A stretch of DNA of 12,347 nt, from the NCBI GenBank assembly GCA_919901855.1, contig CAKKQC010000018.1:1-12347 (forward strand), in the 5' to 3' direction. Position numbers and translations under genes: made by a program. Below the pieces are notes generated by a model. It made no database searches and was not told where the DNA came from. It saw only the letters and a list, made by a program, of their open reading frames with translations. Positions 1-7,601 of this stretch are shown here, piece by piece. The DNA is from a bacterium. Its GTDB lineage: Bacteria; Oederibacteriota; CAKKQC01. The first letter of the stretch is position 1; each line of letters begins with the position of its first letter.

Positions 1-51
1 TCAAAAGCCCTGCAAAACCGTCATGTCGCTCCCGCAACTGCGGAACTCAGG
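1..51. other. short non-coding tail after rsmA
   Basis: These bases lie downstream of the rsmA stop on the minus strand and run to the window edge. They contain a weak 5-bp palindrome (CCGCA/TGCGG on the minus strand) with only two bases between the arms and no following T-tract, so I do not call a terminator. They are less GC-rich than the rest of the window. No gene, tRNA end or promoter can be supported in so short a piece. Confidence 0.4.
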
Positions 52-936
52 CTAGTGCGCGGCGAGGAGCTCGAATTCGGAGAGGTTGAGGGTTTCGCCG
101 CGGCGGGTCTCGGCGATGCCGGCCGCGGCGAGGAGGGCGCGGGCGGCTTCCTTGTCGCCGCAAACTTCGGCAACCGAGTTCACGAGCTGCTTGCGCCGCT
201 GCTGGAACGCGGCGCGCACGAGCGCGAAGAGGCGGGCCTCGCGCCCCGCGTCAAGGCGGCGAGGAAGCGGAGTCAGCCGGACCACCACGGACTGGACGCG
301 CGGGCGCGGGATGAACGCCGCCGGCGCGATCCCGAACAGGGACTCGCACAGCGCCGCGTACGCCACCGCCACCGACAGCGACCCGTAGTCCTTCGACCCC
401 GGCCCTGCCGCCATCCGCGTCCCCACCTCGCGCTGCACCGTGAACACCATCCGCGTCACCCGGTCCCTGGCCGCCAGGAACTTGAACAGCACGGGGCTCG
501 TGATTTGATATGGGAGGTTTCCGACAACCCGGCACGTCTTCGCTTCCGCCAGCACGAGCAGCTCGTCCAGCTCCGTCGACAGGATGTCGCGGCGGACGAT
601 GGTCAGGGCCGGCGGATTGCCAAGGCTCGTCTGCGAGCCAAGGTTCGTCTTCGAACCGGTATGCCGCGCAAGCAGGTCCGCCATTACGGGATCCACCTCG
701 ACCGCGATCACGCGCGCACCGGTCTCCAGCAGCCGCTCGGTCAGGAACCCGGCGCCGGGGCCGACCTCCACCACGGTCTCGCCCGCTCCGGGCGCCAGCG
801 CCCGCACGATGCCGTCGAGCGCCCGCGGGTCCACGAGGAAGTGCTGGCCGAGGGATTTCCTGAACTTGAACCGGTGTTCCGCCTGGAGGATCCGGAGGGC
901 CTGCGCCGGCGTTTGCCTGAACCCGCCGGCCGTCAC
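52..936 (-). CDS. rsmA: 16S rRNA (adenine1518-N6/adenine1519-N6)-dimethyltransferase RsmA/KsgA
   Basis: RsmA uses S-adenosylmethionine to dimethylate two adjacent adenines in the 3' hairpin of 16S rRNA, a late step in 30S ribosome assembly in the cytoplasm. Seen here: the N-terminal KSLGQHFL signature (residues 27-34), SAM motif I EVGPGAG (57-63), acidic residues in AVEVDP (78-83), the RDIL motif with Asp117, the catalytic NLPY (140-143), and FIPRP with the C-terminal helical domain. I chose the GTG at 936 over an upstream ATG at 990. The GTG makes a GTGA overlap with the preceding stop, has GGGAGGAG upstream (spacing long, about 14), and gives 294 residues, near the family's usual length. 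The ATG at 990 has no ribosome binding site and would overlap the preceding gene by 58 bases. An in-frame 18-base tandem duplication lies in a surface-loop region (residues 95-106). It is the last gene of the mfd operon. Confidence 0.95.
   Translation of the reverse strand: MTAGGFRQTPAQALRILQAEHRFKFRKSLGQHFLVDPRALDGIVRALAPGAGETVVEVGPGAGFLTERLLETGARVIAVEVDPVMADLLARHTGSKTNLGSQTSLGNPPALTIVRRDILSTELDELLVLAEAKTCRVVGNLPYQITSPVLFKFLAARDRVTRMVFTVQREVGTRMAAGPGSKDYGSLSVAVAYAALCESLFGIAPAAFIPRPRVQSVVVRLTPLPRRLDAGREARLFALVRAAFQQRRKQLVNSVAEVCGDKEAARALLAAAGIAETRRGETLNLSEFELLAAH
619..654 (-). repeat. in-frame 18-base tandem repeat inside rsmA
   Basis: Positions 619-636 and 637-654 are two adjacent 18-base units differing at two positions (626/644 and 633/651). 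They encode SKTNLG followed by SQTSLG (residues 95-106). The units sit between the acidic SAM-binding motif and RDIL, a place where RsmA proteins vary in loop length. This reads as a recent in-frame duplication that the protein tolerates. Confidence 0.85.
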
Positions 937-1241
937 TGGCTGTACGTCATCTCCTCCCGGATCAGGGGGAGGACGCGCCAGAAAAACCATATGGCGAAGC
1001 CCGCGGCCGCGGGCGCCACGCCCACCAGTAGGGTCCGCAGACGGACCTTAGCCCCCGCCCCCCAGGCGTCGAGCACCTGCCGGCCGACCCAGACGCCGCC
1101 GAGGCCCCCGGCCACGCCCAGGACCATGATCATCCGGTACCGGCCGATCCCGAAGCAGGTCTCGAGCCCCCAGCCGAGCAGCAGCCCCTCGGCCAGCGAG
1201 GCGAGGAGGAGCCAGCGATCCCGCGCCGAGAGGCTCTTCAC
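933..1241 (-). CDS. small hypothetical membrane protein (102 aa)
   Basis: I do not recognise a family. From the GTG at 1241 the protein has 102 residues with about three hydrophobic segments (roughly 10-28, 36-53 and 69-91). Basic and polar residues separate them, and the C-terminus is short and charged. Support for a real gene: composition is clearly membrane-like, unlike the Arg/Pro-rich shadow frames; the start forms a GTGA overlap with the pdxA stop (1238-1241); a GGGGAG ribosome binding site lies about 5-6 bases upstream; and its stop makes a second GTGA overlap with rsmA (933-936). The same frame stays open upstream inside pdxA, but that part is antisense-like shadow and is not included. 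It is probably an inner-membrane protein; no function can be assigned. Confidence 0.75.
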   Translation of the reverse strand: MKSLSARDRWLLLASLAEGLLLGWGLETCFGIGRYRMIMVLGVAGGLGGVWVGRQVLDAWGAGAKVRLRTLLVGVAPAAAGFAIWFFWRVLPLIREEMTYSQ

Positions 1242-2098
1242 GGGCGCTCCCCGGCGGCCCGAACGGCCATCCGCAGGGCCTCGATCATGCTGTCGGGTCG
1301 CGCGATCCCGCGGCCCGCGATGTCGAACGCGGTGCCGTGGGCGGGCGAGGTCCGGAGGAACGGCAGCCCCAGCGTCGCGTTCACCGCCCGGTCCATCTCG
1401 ACCGCCTTGATCGGGATCATTGCCTGGTCGTGATACATGGCCACCACCGCATCGTAGCGGTCCCGGTGCCCGAGCGCAAATGCCGCGTCCGCGGGCAGGG
1501 GCCCCACCGCCCGGATCCCCCGGCGGCGCGCCTGCCGCACCGCCGGCGCGACGATCGTGCGGTCCTCGGTTCCCAGGATCCCGCCGTCCCCGGCGTGCGG
1601 GTTGAGCCCGCACACGCCGATGACCGGCCGGCGGACCCCGAACCAGCGCCGGAGGCCCCCTGCCACGGTCAGGATCGTGCGGAGGATGAGCCCCGTCGAG
1701 AGCGCGCGGCGCACGTTCACCAGCGCCATGTGCCGGGTGACGGGGACGACTCGCAGGGTCGGCCCGGCGAGCATCATGACGGGCTCCCGGACGCCCGCGA
1801 CGCGCGCGATGAACTCCGTCTGGCCGCGGAACCCCGGCACCGTGAGCGAGATCGATTCCTTGTTGACGGGCCCGGTCACGAGCGCGCCGGCCTCCCCCCG
1901 CAGGACCGCGCGCGCGGCGTCCTCGAGCCATGCGGCCGCCAGCGCCCCGGCGAGCCGCGAGACCCGCCCCAAAGGCACCCGGACGGAGGGGTCCCCGAAG
2001 AGAATGCACCGGCGGGCGAGGGCGGGATCGCGGCGGAAGGCGGACCGGAGGACCTCGGGACCGATGCCGGCGGGATCCCCGAGGGAGACGGCGATCAC
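1238..2098 (-). CDS. pdxA: 4-hydroxythreonine-4-phosphate dehydrogenase PdxA (short form)
   Basis: PdxA oxidises 4-phosphohydroxy-L-threonine with NAD(P)+ in the DXP-dependent pyridoxal 5'-phosphate pathway; the product is condensed by PdxJ. Seen here: N-terminal GDPAGIGPE (8-16), TGPVNK (75-80), CGLNPHAGDGG (163-173), GPLPAD (199-204), MYHDQ (221-225), and the three expected divalent-metal histidines, His123, His168 and His254 (in SPAHGTAFD). The start is GTG at 2098, overlapping the preceding stop as GTGA, with GGAGG about 13 bases upstream. At 286 residues it is roughly 40 shorter than the E. coli enzyme. The shortening falls between about residues 40 and 65, before TGPVNK, and leaves the metal site intact. 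A PdxA2-type four-carbon acid phosphate dehydrogenase is the main alternative. A housekeeping PdxA is favoured by the neighbours mfd, surA and rsmA. Confidence 0.93.
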   Translation of the reverse strand: MIAVSLGDPAGIGPEVLRSAFRRDPALARRCILFGDPSVRVPLGRVSRLAGALAAAWLEDAARAVLRGEAGALVTGPVNKESISLTVPGFRGQTEFIARVAGVREPVMMLAGPTLRVVPVTRHMALVNVRRALSTGLILRTILTVAGGLRRWFGVRRPVIGVCGLNPHAGDGGILGTEDRTIVAPAVRQARRRGIRAVGPLPADAAFALGHRDRYDAVVAMYHDQAMIPIKAVEMDRAVNATLGLPFLRTSPAHGTAFDIAGRGIARPDSMIEALRMAVRAAGERP

Positions 2099-3195
2099 GG
2101 CTTTTGCGGCGCCTCCACGCTCTTCGTGATGAGCGCGCGCGCCTTGAGCCCGTCGACCCAGGCCTGGAGGGCCGCCGAGAGCTTCTGGTTCTTCAGGACC
2201 GTCCGGATGTACTTGTCGAGGGTCATCTCCTGCATCTCGGGGGCGCCGCCCGCGACCGGCGCGGGGACCCGCATCGTATCGGTGAGGCCCCTGGCGCGCG
2301 ACGCCAGTATCTCCTCGACCACCAGGAGGTGGAGCCCGGCGGGCGTCTCGATGGGCGCGCTGACCTTGCCGGCCTTCAGCGAGAACGCCGCCTTCTCGAG
2401 AGCGGCGTGGTAGGCGCCGCGGGCGAAGGTCCCGAGGTCTCCCCCGGACTCACGGGTCACCGAGTCCTCGGAGAGCGACCGCGCGACGTTCTCGAACTTC
2501 TCCCCCCGGACGAGCGCCGCCTGCGCCGCCACGAGCTTCTTCCTGGCCGCCGCGACCGCCGCCTTCCTCGCGTCGCCGGTCATCGTGTCGTCCACGGCGA
2601 AGAGCATGTGCCGGGCCCGGACCTGGGGGGCGGTCTGCCACTCCGGCGTCGTCTTGTGCGTCTCGTAGTAGGCCTTGACCTCGTCGTCCGAGACCTCCAC
2701 CGATGCCTCCAGCTCCCGCTGCTTGCGGCCGAGCTCCTTGAAGTACATGTACTGCTCCCGCAGGCGGGTGCTGATGCGGATCCGGAGGTCCTCGATGCTG
2801 ATCCCCTCCTTGCGCATCTGGGCGTCGAACTCGCGCGGGGTGGCGAAGCGGCTCCTGAGCGCGTCGATCTCCTCCTCCACCTTCGGCGCCACCTCGGAGT
2901 CCGTGACCTTGAGCCCCTCGTCCTCGGCCGCCTGCACGATGAGCCGCTCGGAGATGAGCCGGTCGAGCACCTGCTCGCCGACCTTGGCCTGCTCCTCGGC
3001 GGTGGGCGCGGGCTTCTTGCCCATGAGGACCGACTGGACCGCGTCCTCCCACTCCGTGAGCGTGATCGCGTCCTTGTTGACGCGGGCCACGATCCGCTCC
3101 GCCACCGCGGCGCGCGCCACGAGGGGAAGGCTCACGACCACCAGTGGAAGGCTGGCGGCCACTCCTGCGAGGAGCAACCTGCGCCCGGTATTCAC
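2095..3195 (-). CDS. SurA-like periplasmic peptidyl-prolyl cis-trans isomerase/chaperone
   Basis: This is a parvulin-family foldase expected to escort outer-membrane proteins through the periplasm. From the GTG at 3195 it has 366 residues. An N-terminal signal peptide (about 1-30, cleavage near ARAAVA) is followed by a SurA-type N-terminal domain (about 33-180) beginning with the typical IVARVNKDAIT stretch. One parvulin domain (about 190-296) contains RARHMLF, EDSVTRESGGDLGTF and ETPAGLHLLVV. A C-terminal helical tail (about 325-366) closes the protein. E. coli SurA has two parvulin domains; this one has one, as in many other phyla. The start overlaps the preceding stop as GTGA (3192-3195) with no clear ribosome binding site, so translation probably depends on coupling. 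I leave the symbol empty because one-domain SurA/PrsA-type proteins are hard to name exactly. Confidence 0.9.
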   Translation of the reverse strand: MNTGRRLLLAGVAASLPLVVVSLPLVARAAVAERIVARVNKDAITLTEWEDAVQSVLMGKKPAPTAEEQAKVGEQVLDRLISERLIVQAAEDEGLKVTDSEVAPKVEEEIDALRSRFATPREFDAQMRKEGISIEDLRIRISTRLREQYMYFKELGRKQRELEASVEVSDDEVKAYYETHKTTPEWQTAPQVRARHMLFAVDDTMTGDARKAAVAAARKKLVAAQAALVRGEKFENVARSLSEDSVTRESGGDLGTFARGAYHAALEKAAFSLKAGKVSAPIETPAGLHLLVVEEILASRARGLTDTMRVPAPVAGGAPEMQEMTLDKYIRTVLKNQKLSAALQAWVDGLKARALITKSVEAPQKP

Positions 3196-4124
3196 AGCGC
3201 CGCCACGGCGGCCCGGTCGATCTTGATCACGGCGCCCCGCCGGACCCGCGCGAGCAGGGCTTCCACCAGCTTCTGCCTGCGCTCCTGGACGATCCGCTTG
3301 CGGGCGCGGATCGTCGCGACCTCCGGCTCCACCGGCCCCGCCTCCCGCCGCCCCTCGACCCGGAAGAGGTGGAACCCGTACTCGGACGCGACGGGGCCGA
3401 CGATCCGGCGCCAACGCGCCCCGACCGCGGCCGCCCAGACCTCGGGGGGCACGTCGTCCTGGCCCATCCAGGACGGCCCCAGGGCCGAGACCCGCTGGCG
3501 TCCCCCGAGCCGGACCGCGGTCTCCTCGAAGGTTTCGCCGTCCATGAGCATGGCTTCCGCCTTGTCGACCATCGCCGCCGAGTGTACCACAATCTGACGA
3601 AGCAGAAACTGGGCGGGACGCGCGAACACCTCGGGGTGGGCCTGCACGTACGCCTTCACCTCCCGCGCGGACGGATTCCGGATCGGCGGAAGCTCGCGCC
3701 GCAGCAGCCCGTCGATCTGCGCCTGCTCCCAGAGATCGTCCTCGACGTTGAGCACCTGCGCGCGCTCGGCGTCTTCCCACCCCCTCGCACCCATCTCCTT
3801 GATCCGGATGCGCACGTCGTCGCGGTTCGGCCGGATCGAGCACCGGCGGGCCTCCTGGAGGAGCAGCTTCCGGTCCACTAGTTCCGCGAGGAGCCACTGC
3901 TTGAAATCCTCGCGCGTCTGCCCCCGGAGGTCCGCGCCCCCGCGTGTCTTGATCTGGTGCAGAAACTCGTCGGTCGTCACGTACTCGTTGTTGACCTCGC
4001 CCAGGATTTCGGGCGCGGCCTCGTGCTTCCCGCATCCCGCCACGAGCGAGCCGGCTGCAATGACCACCGCAAGGCCAAGCGAGTGGCGGGCCCTGAGCGA
4101 GGCTTGGCGAGTCGAAGGGCTCAT
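3192..4124 (-). CDS. PpiC/parvulin-like foldase lipoprotein
   Basis: A 310-residue protein with a lipoprotein signal: a basic N-terminus, a hydrophobic run (17-30) and lipobox LVAGC with the lipidated cysteine at 31. The SurA/PrsA-like N-terminal region (about 38-165) begins with ILGEVNNEYVTTDEF. A parvulin-like segment (about 168-258) contains AQFLLRQIVV and ASEYGFHLFRVEGR; the C-terminus is basic. The parvulin core is more diverged than in the next gene, with no GGDLG motif (ALGPSWMG stands in its place). It may therefore act mainly as a chaperone rather than an isomerase. ATG at 4124 overlaps the mfd stop as ATGA, with GGGGA just upstream. Probably anchored in a membrane facing the periplasm, working beside the soluble SurA-like protein encoded next. 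Confidence 0.88.
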   Translation of the reverse strand: MSPSTRQASLRARHSLGLAVVIAAGSLVAGCGKHEAAPEILGEVNNEYVTTDEFLHQIKTRGGADLRGQTREDFKQWLLAELVDRKLLLQEARRCSIRPNRDDVRIRIKEMGARGWEDAERAQVLNVEDDLWEQAQIDGLLRRELPPIRNPSAREVKAYVQAHPEVFARPAQFLLRQIVVHSAAMVDKAEAMLMDGETFEETAVRLGGRQRVSALGPSWMGQDDVPPEVWAAAVGARWRRIVGPVASEYGFHLFRVEGRREAGPVEPEVATIRARKRIVQERRQKLVEALLARVRRGAVIKIDRAAVAAL

Positions 4125-7100
4125 CGTCCCCGACCGGCAACGCCGGCCACCGGCACCCCGGACCCGCCTAGGAGCCCCCGCAGGAGCTCGAGCAGCTCCT
4201 CGGGGTCGCGCGGCGCGGGCACGCTGAGCACGCGGTCGCGGGCCTCCCACCCCCGCCGCTGGACGGGCGGCATGGCCCGGACGAGCGCGTCGCGGCTGCG
4301 GAACGTGAGGGCCAGGGTCGGGCCCCGGCGGATCACGCTCTCGAGGCCCCCGGCGATGCCGAGGATGCGCACCTGCGCCTGCCCCGCGAGCAGCCGCACG
4401 GGCGGCGGCGGCGTCCCGTACCGGTCCCGGAGCTCCTCCAGCAGAACCGCGAGGTCGTCGAGCCCCGCGCACGCGGACAGCCGCTTGTACACCTCGAGCT
4501 TGGACCGGGAATCGGGCACCCACTGGTCCGGCAGGTACGCCTCGAGCCCCAGCGTCAGTTTGGGCGGCACCTCCTCGACCGTGACCTCGCCCTTGAGCTC
4601 CTGCACGGCGGAGTTCAACAGCCGGGTGTAGAGGTCGAACCCCACGGCGTACAGCGCGCCGTGCTGCTGGGCCCCGAGCAGGTTCCCGGCCCCCCGGATC
4701 TCGAGGTCCCGGAGCGCGAGCCGGAAACCGCTCCCGAGCTCGCCGAACTCGAGCATGGCCGCCAGCCGCCGCCGGGCGTCCAGCGTGGGCGCCCCCCGCG
4801 GCGAGAAAAAGAAGTACGCGTATGCCTGCCGCCGGCTCCGCCCCACCCGGCCCCGGAGCTGGTAGAGGTCCGCGAGCCCGAACATCTCCGCGCGCTCGAT
4901 GATGAGCGTGTTGGCGTTGGGCAGGTCCAGCCCCGCCCCGATGATCGAGGTGCAGACGAGGACGTCCGCCTTACCCGCCGCGAACGTGGTCATGGCCTTC
5001 TCCAGCGGCCCCCGCTGCATCTGCCCGTGCGCGACCGCGAGCCGGGCCTCGGGCACGAGTTCCTTGAGCTTCTCGGCGCACACGGCGATGGATTGGACCC
5101 GGTTGTGAAGGTAGAAGACCTGGCCGCCGCGCCCGAGCTCGCGCAGGATCGCCTCCCGCACGACCGGCGGGTTCTCCTCGTGCACGTGCGTGAGGACCGC
5201 GAGCCGCCCCGGCGGCGGCGTCTCGATGACGGTCAGGTCCCGGAGCCCCGCCAGCCCCATGTTGAGCGTGCGCGGAATCGGCGTGGCCGAGAGCGTGAGC
5301 ACGTGGACGTTCTTCTTGAACTCCTTGAGCCGCTCCTTCTGCTTGACCCCGAACCGGTGCTCCTCGTCGATCACGAGCAGGCCCAGCCGCTTGAACTTGA
5401 CCGACTGCGAGAGGAGGTGGTGGGTGCCCACGACGATGTCCAGCCCGCCGGATTCCAGGAGCTTCAACGTCGCCCGGCGCGCCTTGGGGTCCCGGAACCT
5501 CGACAGCACGTCCACGGTGACCGGCGTCCCCGCCATCCGGGTCCGGAAGTTCTGCCAGTGCTGCTGCGCCAGGATGGTCGTGGGCACCAGCACCGCCACC
5601 TGCCCCCCCTGGATCGCGACGCGGAAGGCCGCGCGCAGGATGACCTCGGTCTTCCCGTACCCGACGTCGCCGCAGACGAGCCGGTCCACGGGCTTGGACT
5701 CCGCGAGGTCCTTCCCCACCTCCGTGATCGCGCGTTCCTGGTCGGGAGTCTCCTCGTACGGGAACGTGGCCGCGAACTCGGCTTCGACCTGCGGCTGGGC
5801 GGGGTAAGGGGTGGCCTTAGCCACCAGGCGCTCGGCGTATAGCTTGAGGAGCTTCTCGGCGAACAGCCGCAGCGACGCCGCCACCCGGGCCTTCGTCCGC
5901 TCCCACGCCTCGGTGCCCAGGTGCGAGAGCGAGACCACCTTCCCCGTGCCCAGGTACTTCTGGAGCCGGTGGACCTGGTCCGCGGGCAGGTAGAGCTTCT
6001 CGTTCCCCGCGTACTCGATCATGAAGAAGTCCTGGCGCGCGCCCTCGATCACGAGCGGCACCACGCCCCGGTAGAGCCCGATCCCGTACTCCTCGTGCAC
6101 GACCGGGTCTCCGAGCACGAGGTCGCTGAAGACGTCGCGCATGACCTTGGGGAGCCGCTTCGAGGCCGCGCGCCGCACGGTCCCGCCCAGCACCTCGCGC
6201 GCGGGCAGGAGCACGAGCCCGGCCGCGATGAGGTCCGCCCCGCCGGTCCACCGCCCCTCGACCCACGCCGGCGGCGCGAACTTCTTGACCGCTTCCGCTT
6301 CCTTGAGCCGCTTCTCGAGCGCCTCCCGCTCCTCCGTGGACTCGACCGCGATCACGACGCTCACCTTCGCCTCGCCCCACCCCCGGATGTGGGCGAGGAA
6401 CGCCTCGAACTCGCGCAGGCCGTATCGCCGCGGCTTCACGCCGAACGAGACCGTCTCGCCCCCGACCGCGCCCCCGAACTGCGAGACCAGGACCCGCGGC
6501 GCGGCCTCGATCGACCCCCAGGCCTCGCCGAGCGTGGCGCAGGTCTCGGCGGGACTCGGCAGCGGCTCCCGCGCGTGGAGCAGCTCCTCGTACAGGGCCG
6601 CGCACCGGGTGACCCGGTGATCGAGCGCCTCGCGGACCGACGAAGGTTCCACGACGAGCCGGATCGACCGCGGCGGCAGGTACGCGTCCAGCCGCACGCA
6701 CGTCCCCAGCAGCCACGGCAGGTACCGCTCCTCGCCCTCGAGAGACGAGCCCGCCTCGAGCCGCTCCCTTAAACGGGCCACCCGCTGCGCCCCCCGCGTC
6801 GACAGGGGGTCCGGCAGCCGCTCCAGCAGGGCGAGCCGCTCCTCCGGCGTGAGCAGGGCCTCCGCCGCCGCCCCCAGCCGCGCGCACTCGATGGTCTCGA
6901 GCGACCGCTGCGACGCGGCGTCGAAGGACCGCAGCGACGCGATCGTGTTCCCCTCGAGCTCGATGCGCAACGGCCGGCCCAGCCCCGGCGCGTGCACGTC
7001 CACGATCGCGCCCCGGGCGGCGAAGTCGCCGGCCAGCTCCACGAGATCCACCCGCCGGTACCCGGCCGCCACCAGCCGGTGCAGGAACGCCTCCCGGTCC

Positions 7101-7564
7101 AGCTCGACCCCGGCCCGCAGGTCGATCTCGACGGCCCTCAATCTGTTGGGAGCCGGCAGCGCCTCCTGGAACGCCGTCGCCGTCGTCACCACCACCCCCG
7201 CCTCGAGATCCGGCAGCCGCGGCAGCGCGCCCAGCCGCAGCGACGCGAGCTGGGGCGACACCGGCCCCGGTTCGTACGGCGCGAGGTCGCGGTCCGGCAG
7301 AAGGAACACGGCGTCGTGCGGCAGGAACGACGCCACCTCGTCGTGGAAATCCCTCGCGCTCTCGAGGTCCGGCAGTATCGCCACGACCGGCCGTCCGGTC
7401 TCGGCCGCGAGCCCCGCCGCCACGAGCCCGCGCGCCGCCCCCGACACCCCCTCGGCTCTTATCCTTCCTTCTTCATCCCGGGCCGCGCGCACGACCGCCT
7501 CCCACGGCTGGAATCCCCTCAGCCGCTGGAGTATGTCCGGATGCCTGAACCTCACCACCCCCAC
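4121..7564 (-). CDS. mfd: transcription-repair coupling factor Mfd
   Basis: Mfd is the ATP-driven translocase that removes RNA polymerase stalled at DNA lesions and recruits UvrA. At 1147 residues it is full length. Seen in order: a UvrB-like N-terminal region (about 1-300), a middle domain, the CarD-like RNA-polymerase interaction domain (about 477-540, GDPVVHEEYGIGLYRG), Walker A GDVGYGKTE (632-640), DEEH box (733-736), SAT motif (759-761), QLRGRVGRS (902-910), the TRG region RDLEIRGAGNLLGAQQHG (952-969), and the C-terminal UvrA-gating domain to 1147. In motif V the usual IIE(S/T)G is IIGAG, with Gly at 876. The GTG at 7564 is preceded by GAGGG about 5 bases away; a second GTG two codons on is possible. 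It is the first gene of the six-gene operon, after a 151-base gap. Confidence 0.97.
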   Translation of the reverse strand: MGVVRFRHPDILQRLRGFQPWEAVVRAARDEEGRIRAEGVSGAARGLVAAGLAAETGRPVVAILPDLESARDFHDEVASFLPHDAVFLLPDRDLAPYEPGPVSPQLASLRLGALPRLPDLEAGVVVTTATAFQEALPAPNRLRAVEIDLRAGVELDREAFLHRLVAAGYRRVDLVELAGDFAARGAIVDVHAPGLGRPLRIELEGNTIASLRSFDAASQRSLETIECARLGAAAEALLTPEERLALLERLPDPLSTRGAQRVARLRERLEAGSSLEGEERYLPWLLGTCVRLDAYLPPRSIRLVVEPSSVREALDHRVTRCAALYEELLHAREPLPSPAETCATLGEAWGSIEAAPRVLVSQFGGAVGGETVSFGVKPRRYGLREFEAFLAHIRGWGEAKVSVVIAVESTEEREALEKRLKEAEAVKKFAPPAWVEGRWTGGADLIAAGLVLLPAREVLGGTVRRAASKRLPKVMRDVFSDLVLGDPVVHEEYGIGLYRGVVPLVIEGARQDFFMIEYAGNEKLYLPADQVHRLQKYLGTGKVVSLSHLGTEAWERTKARVAASLRLFAEKLLKLYAERLVAKATPYPAQPQVEAEFAATFPYEETPDQERAITEVGKDLAESKPVDRLVCGDVGYGKTEVILRAAFRVAIQGGQVAVLVPTTILAQQHWQNFRTRMAGTPVTVDVLSRFRDPKARRATLKLLESGGLDIVVGTHHLLSQSVKFKRLGLLVIDEEHRFGVKQKERLKEFKKNVHVLTLSATPIPRTLNMGLAGLRDLTVIETPPPGRLAVLTHVHEENPPVVREAILRELGRGGQVFYLHNRVQSIAVCAEKLKELVPEARLAVAHGQMQRGPLEKAMTTFAAGKADVLVCTSIIGAGLDLPNANTLIIERAEMFGLADLYQLRGRVGRSRRQAYAYFFFSPRGAPTLDARRRLAAMLEFGELGSGFRLALRDLEIRGAGNLLGAQQHGALYAVGFDLYTRLLNSAVQELKGEVTVEEVPPKLTLGLEAYLPDQWVPDSRSKLEVYKRLSACAGLDDLAVLLEELRDRYGTPPPPVRLLAGQAQVRILGIAGGLESVIRRGPTLALTFRSRDALVRAMPPVQRRGWEARDRVLSVPAPRDPEELLELLRGLLGGSGVPVAGVAGRGR

Positions 7565-7573
7565 GATTCCCTC

Positions 7574-7579
7574 ATTATC
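7574..7579 (-). promoter_or_regulatory. possible -10 element for the mfd operon
   Basis: The minus strand reads GATAAT here, five of six bases of the sigma-70 -10 consensus, in a locally A/T-rich patch that stands out in this GC-rich DNA. No convincing -35 is visible. The element ends only 9 bases before the mfd GTG, so its transcript would be almost leaderless and would lose the GAGGG ribosome binding site. It may therefore be chance. Listed because it is the only promoter-like sequence in the gap. Confidence 0.2.
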
Positions 7580-7601
7580 CCCTTATCCACCCCCATCGGG
7601 G

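Noticed and set aside
52-990. The longer rsmA start at ATG 990
   Set aside because: No ribosome binding site and a 58-base overlap with the preceding gene. The GTG at 936 gives the same 4-base overlap seen at the other junctions and a normal length.
1930-3597. A 555-codon plus-strand open frame opposite pdxA and the foldase genes
   Set aside because: It shows the same biased composition, is antisense to well-supported genes, and has no motif or convincing start.
4661-5842. A 393-codon plus-strand open frame opposite mfd
   Set aside because: Shadow of the helicase domains of mfd; composition is Arg/Pro/Glu-rich and no family is recognisable.
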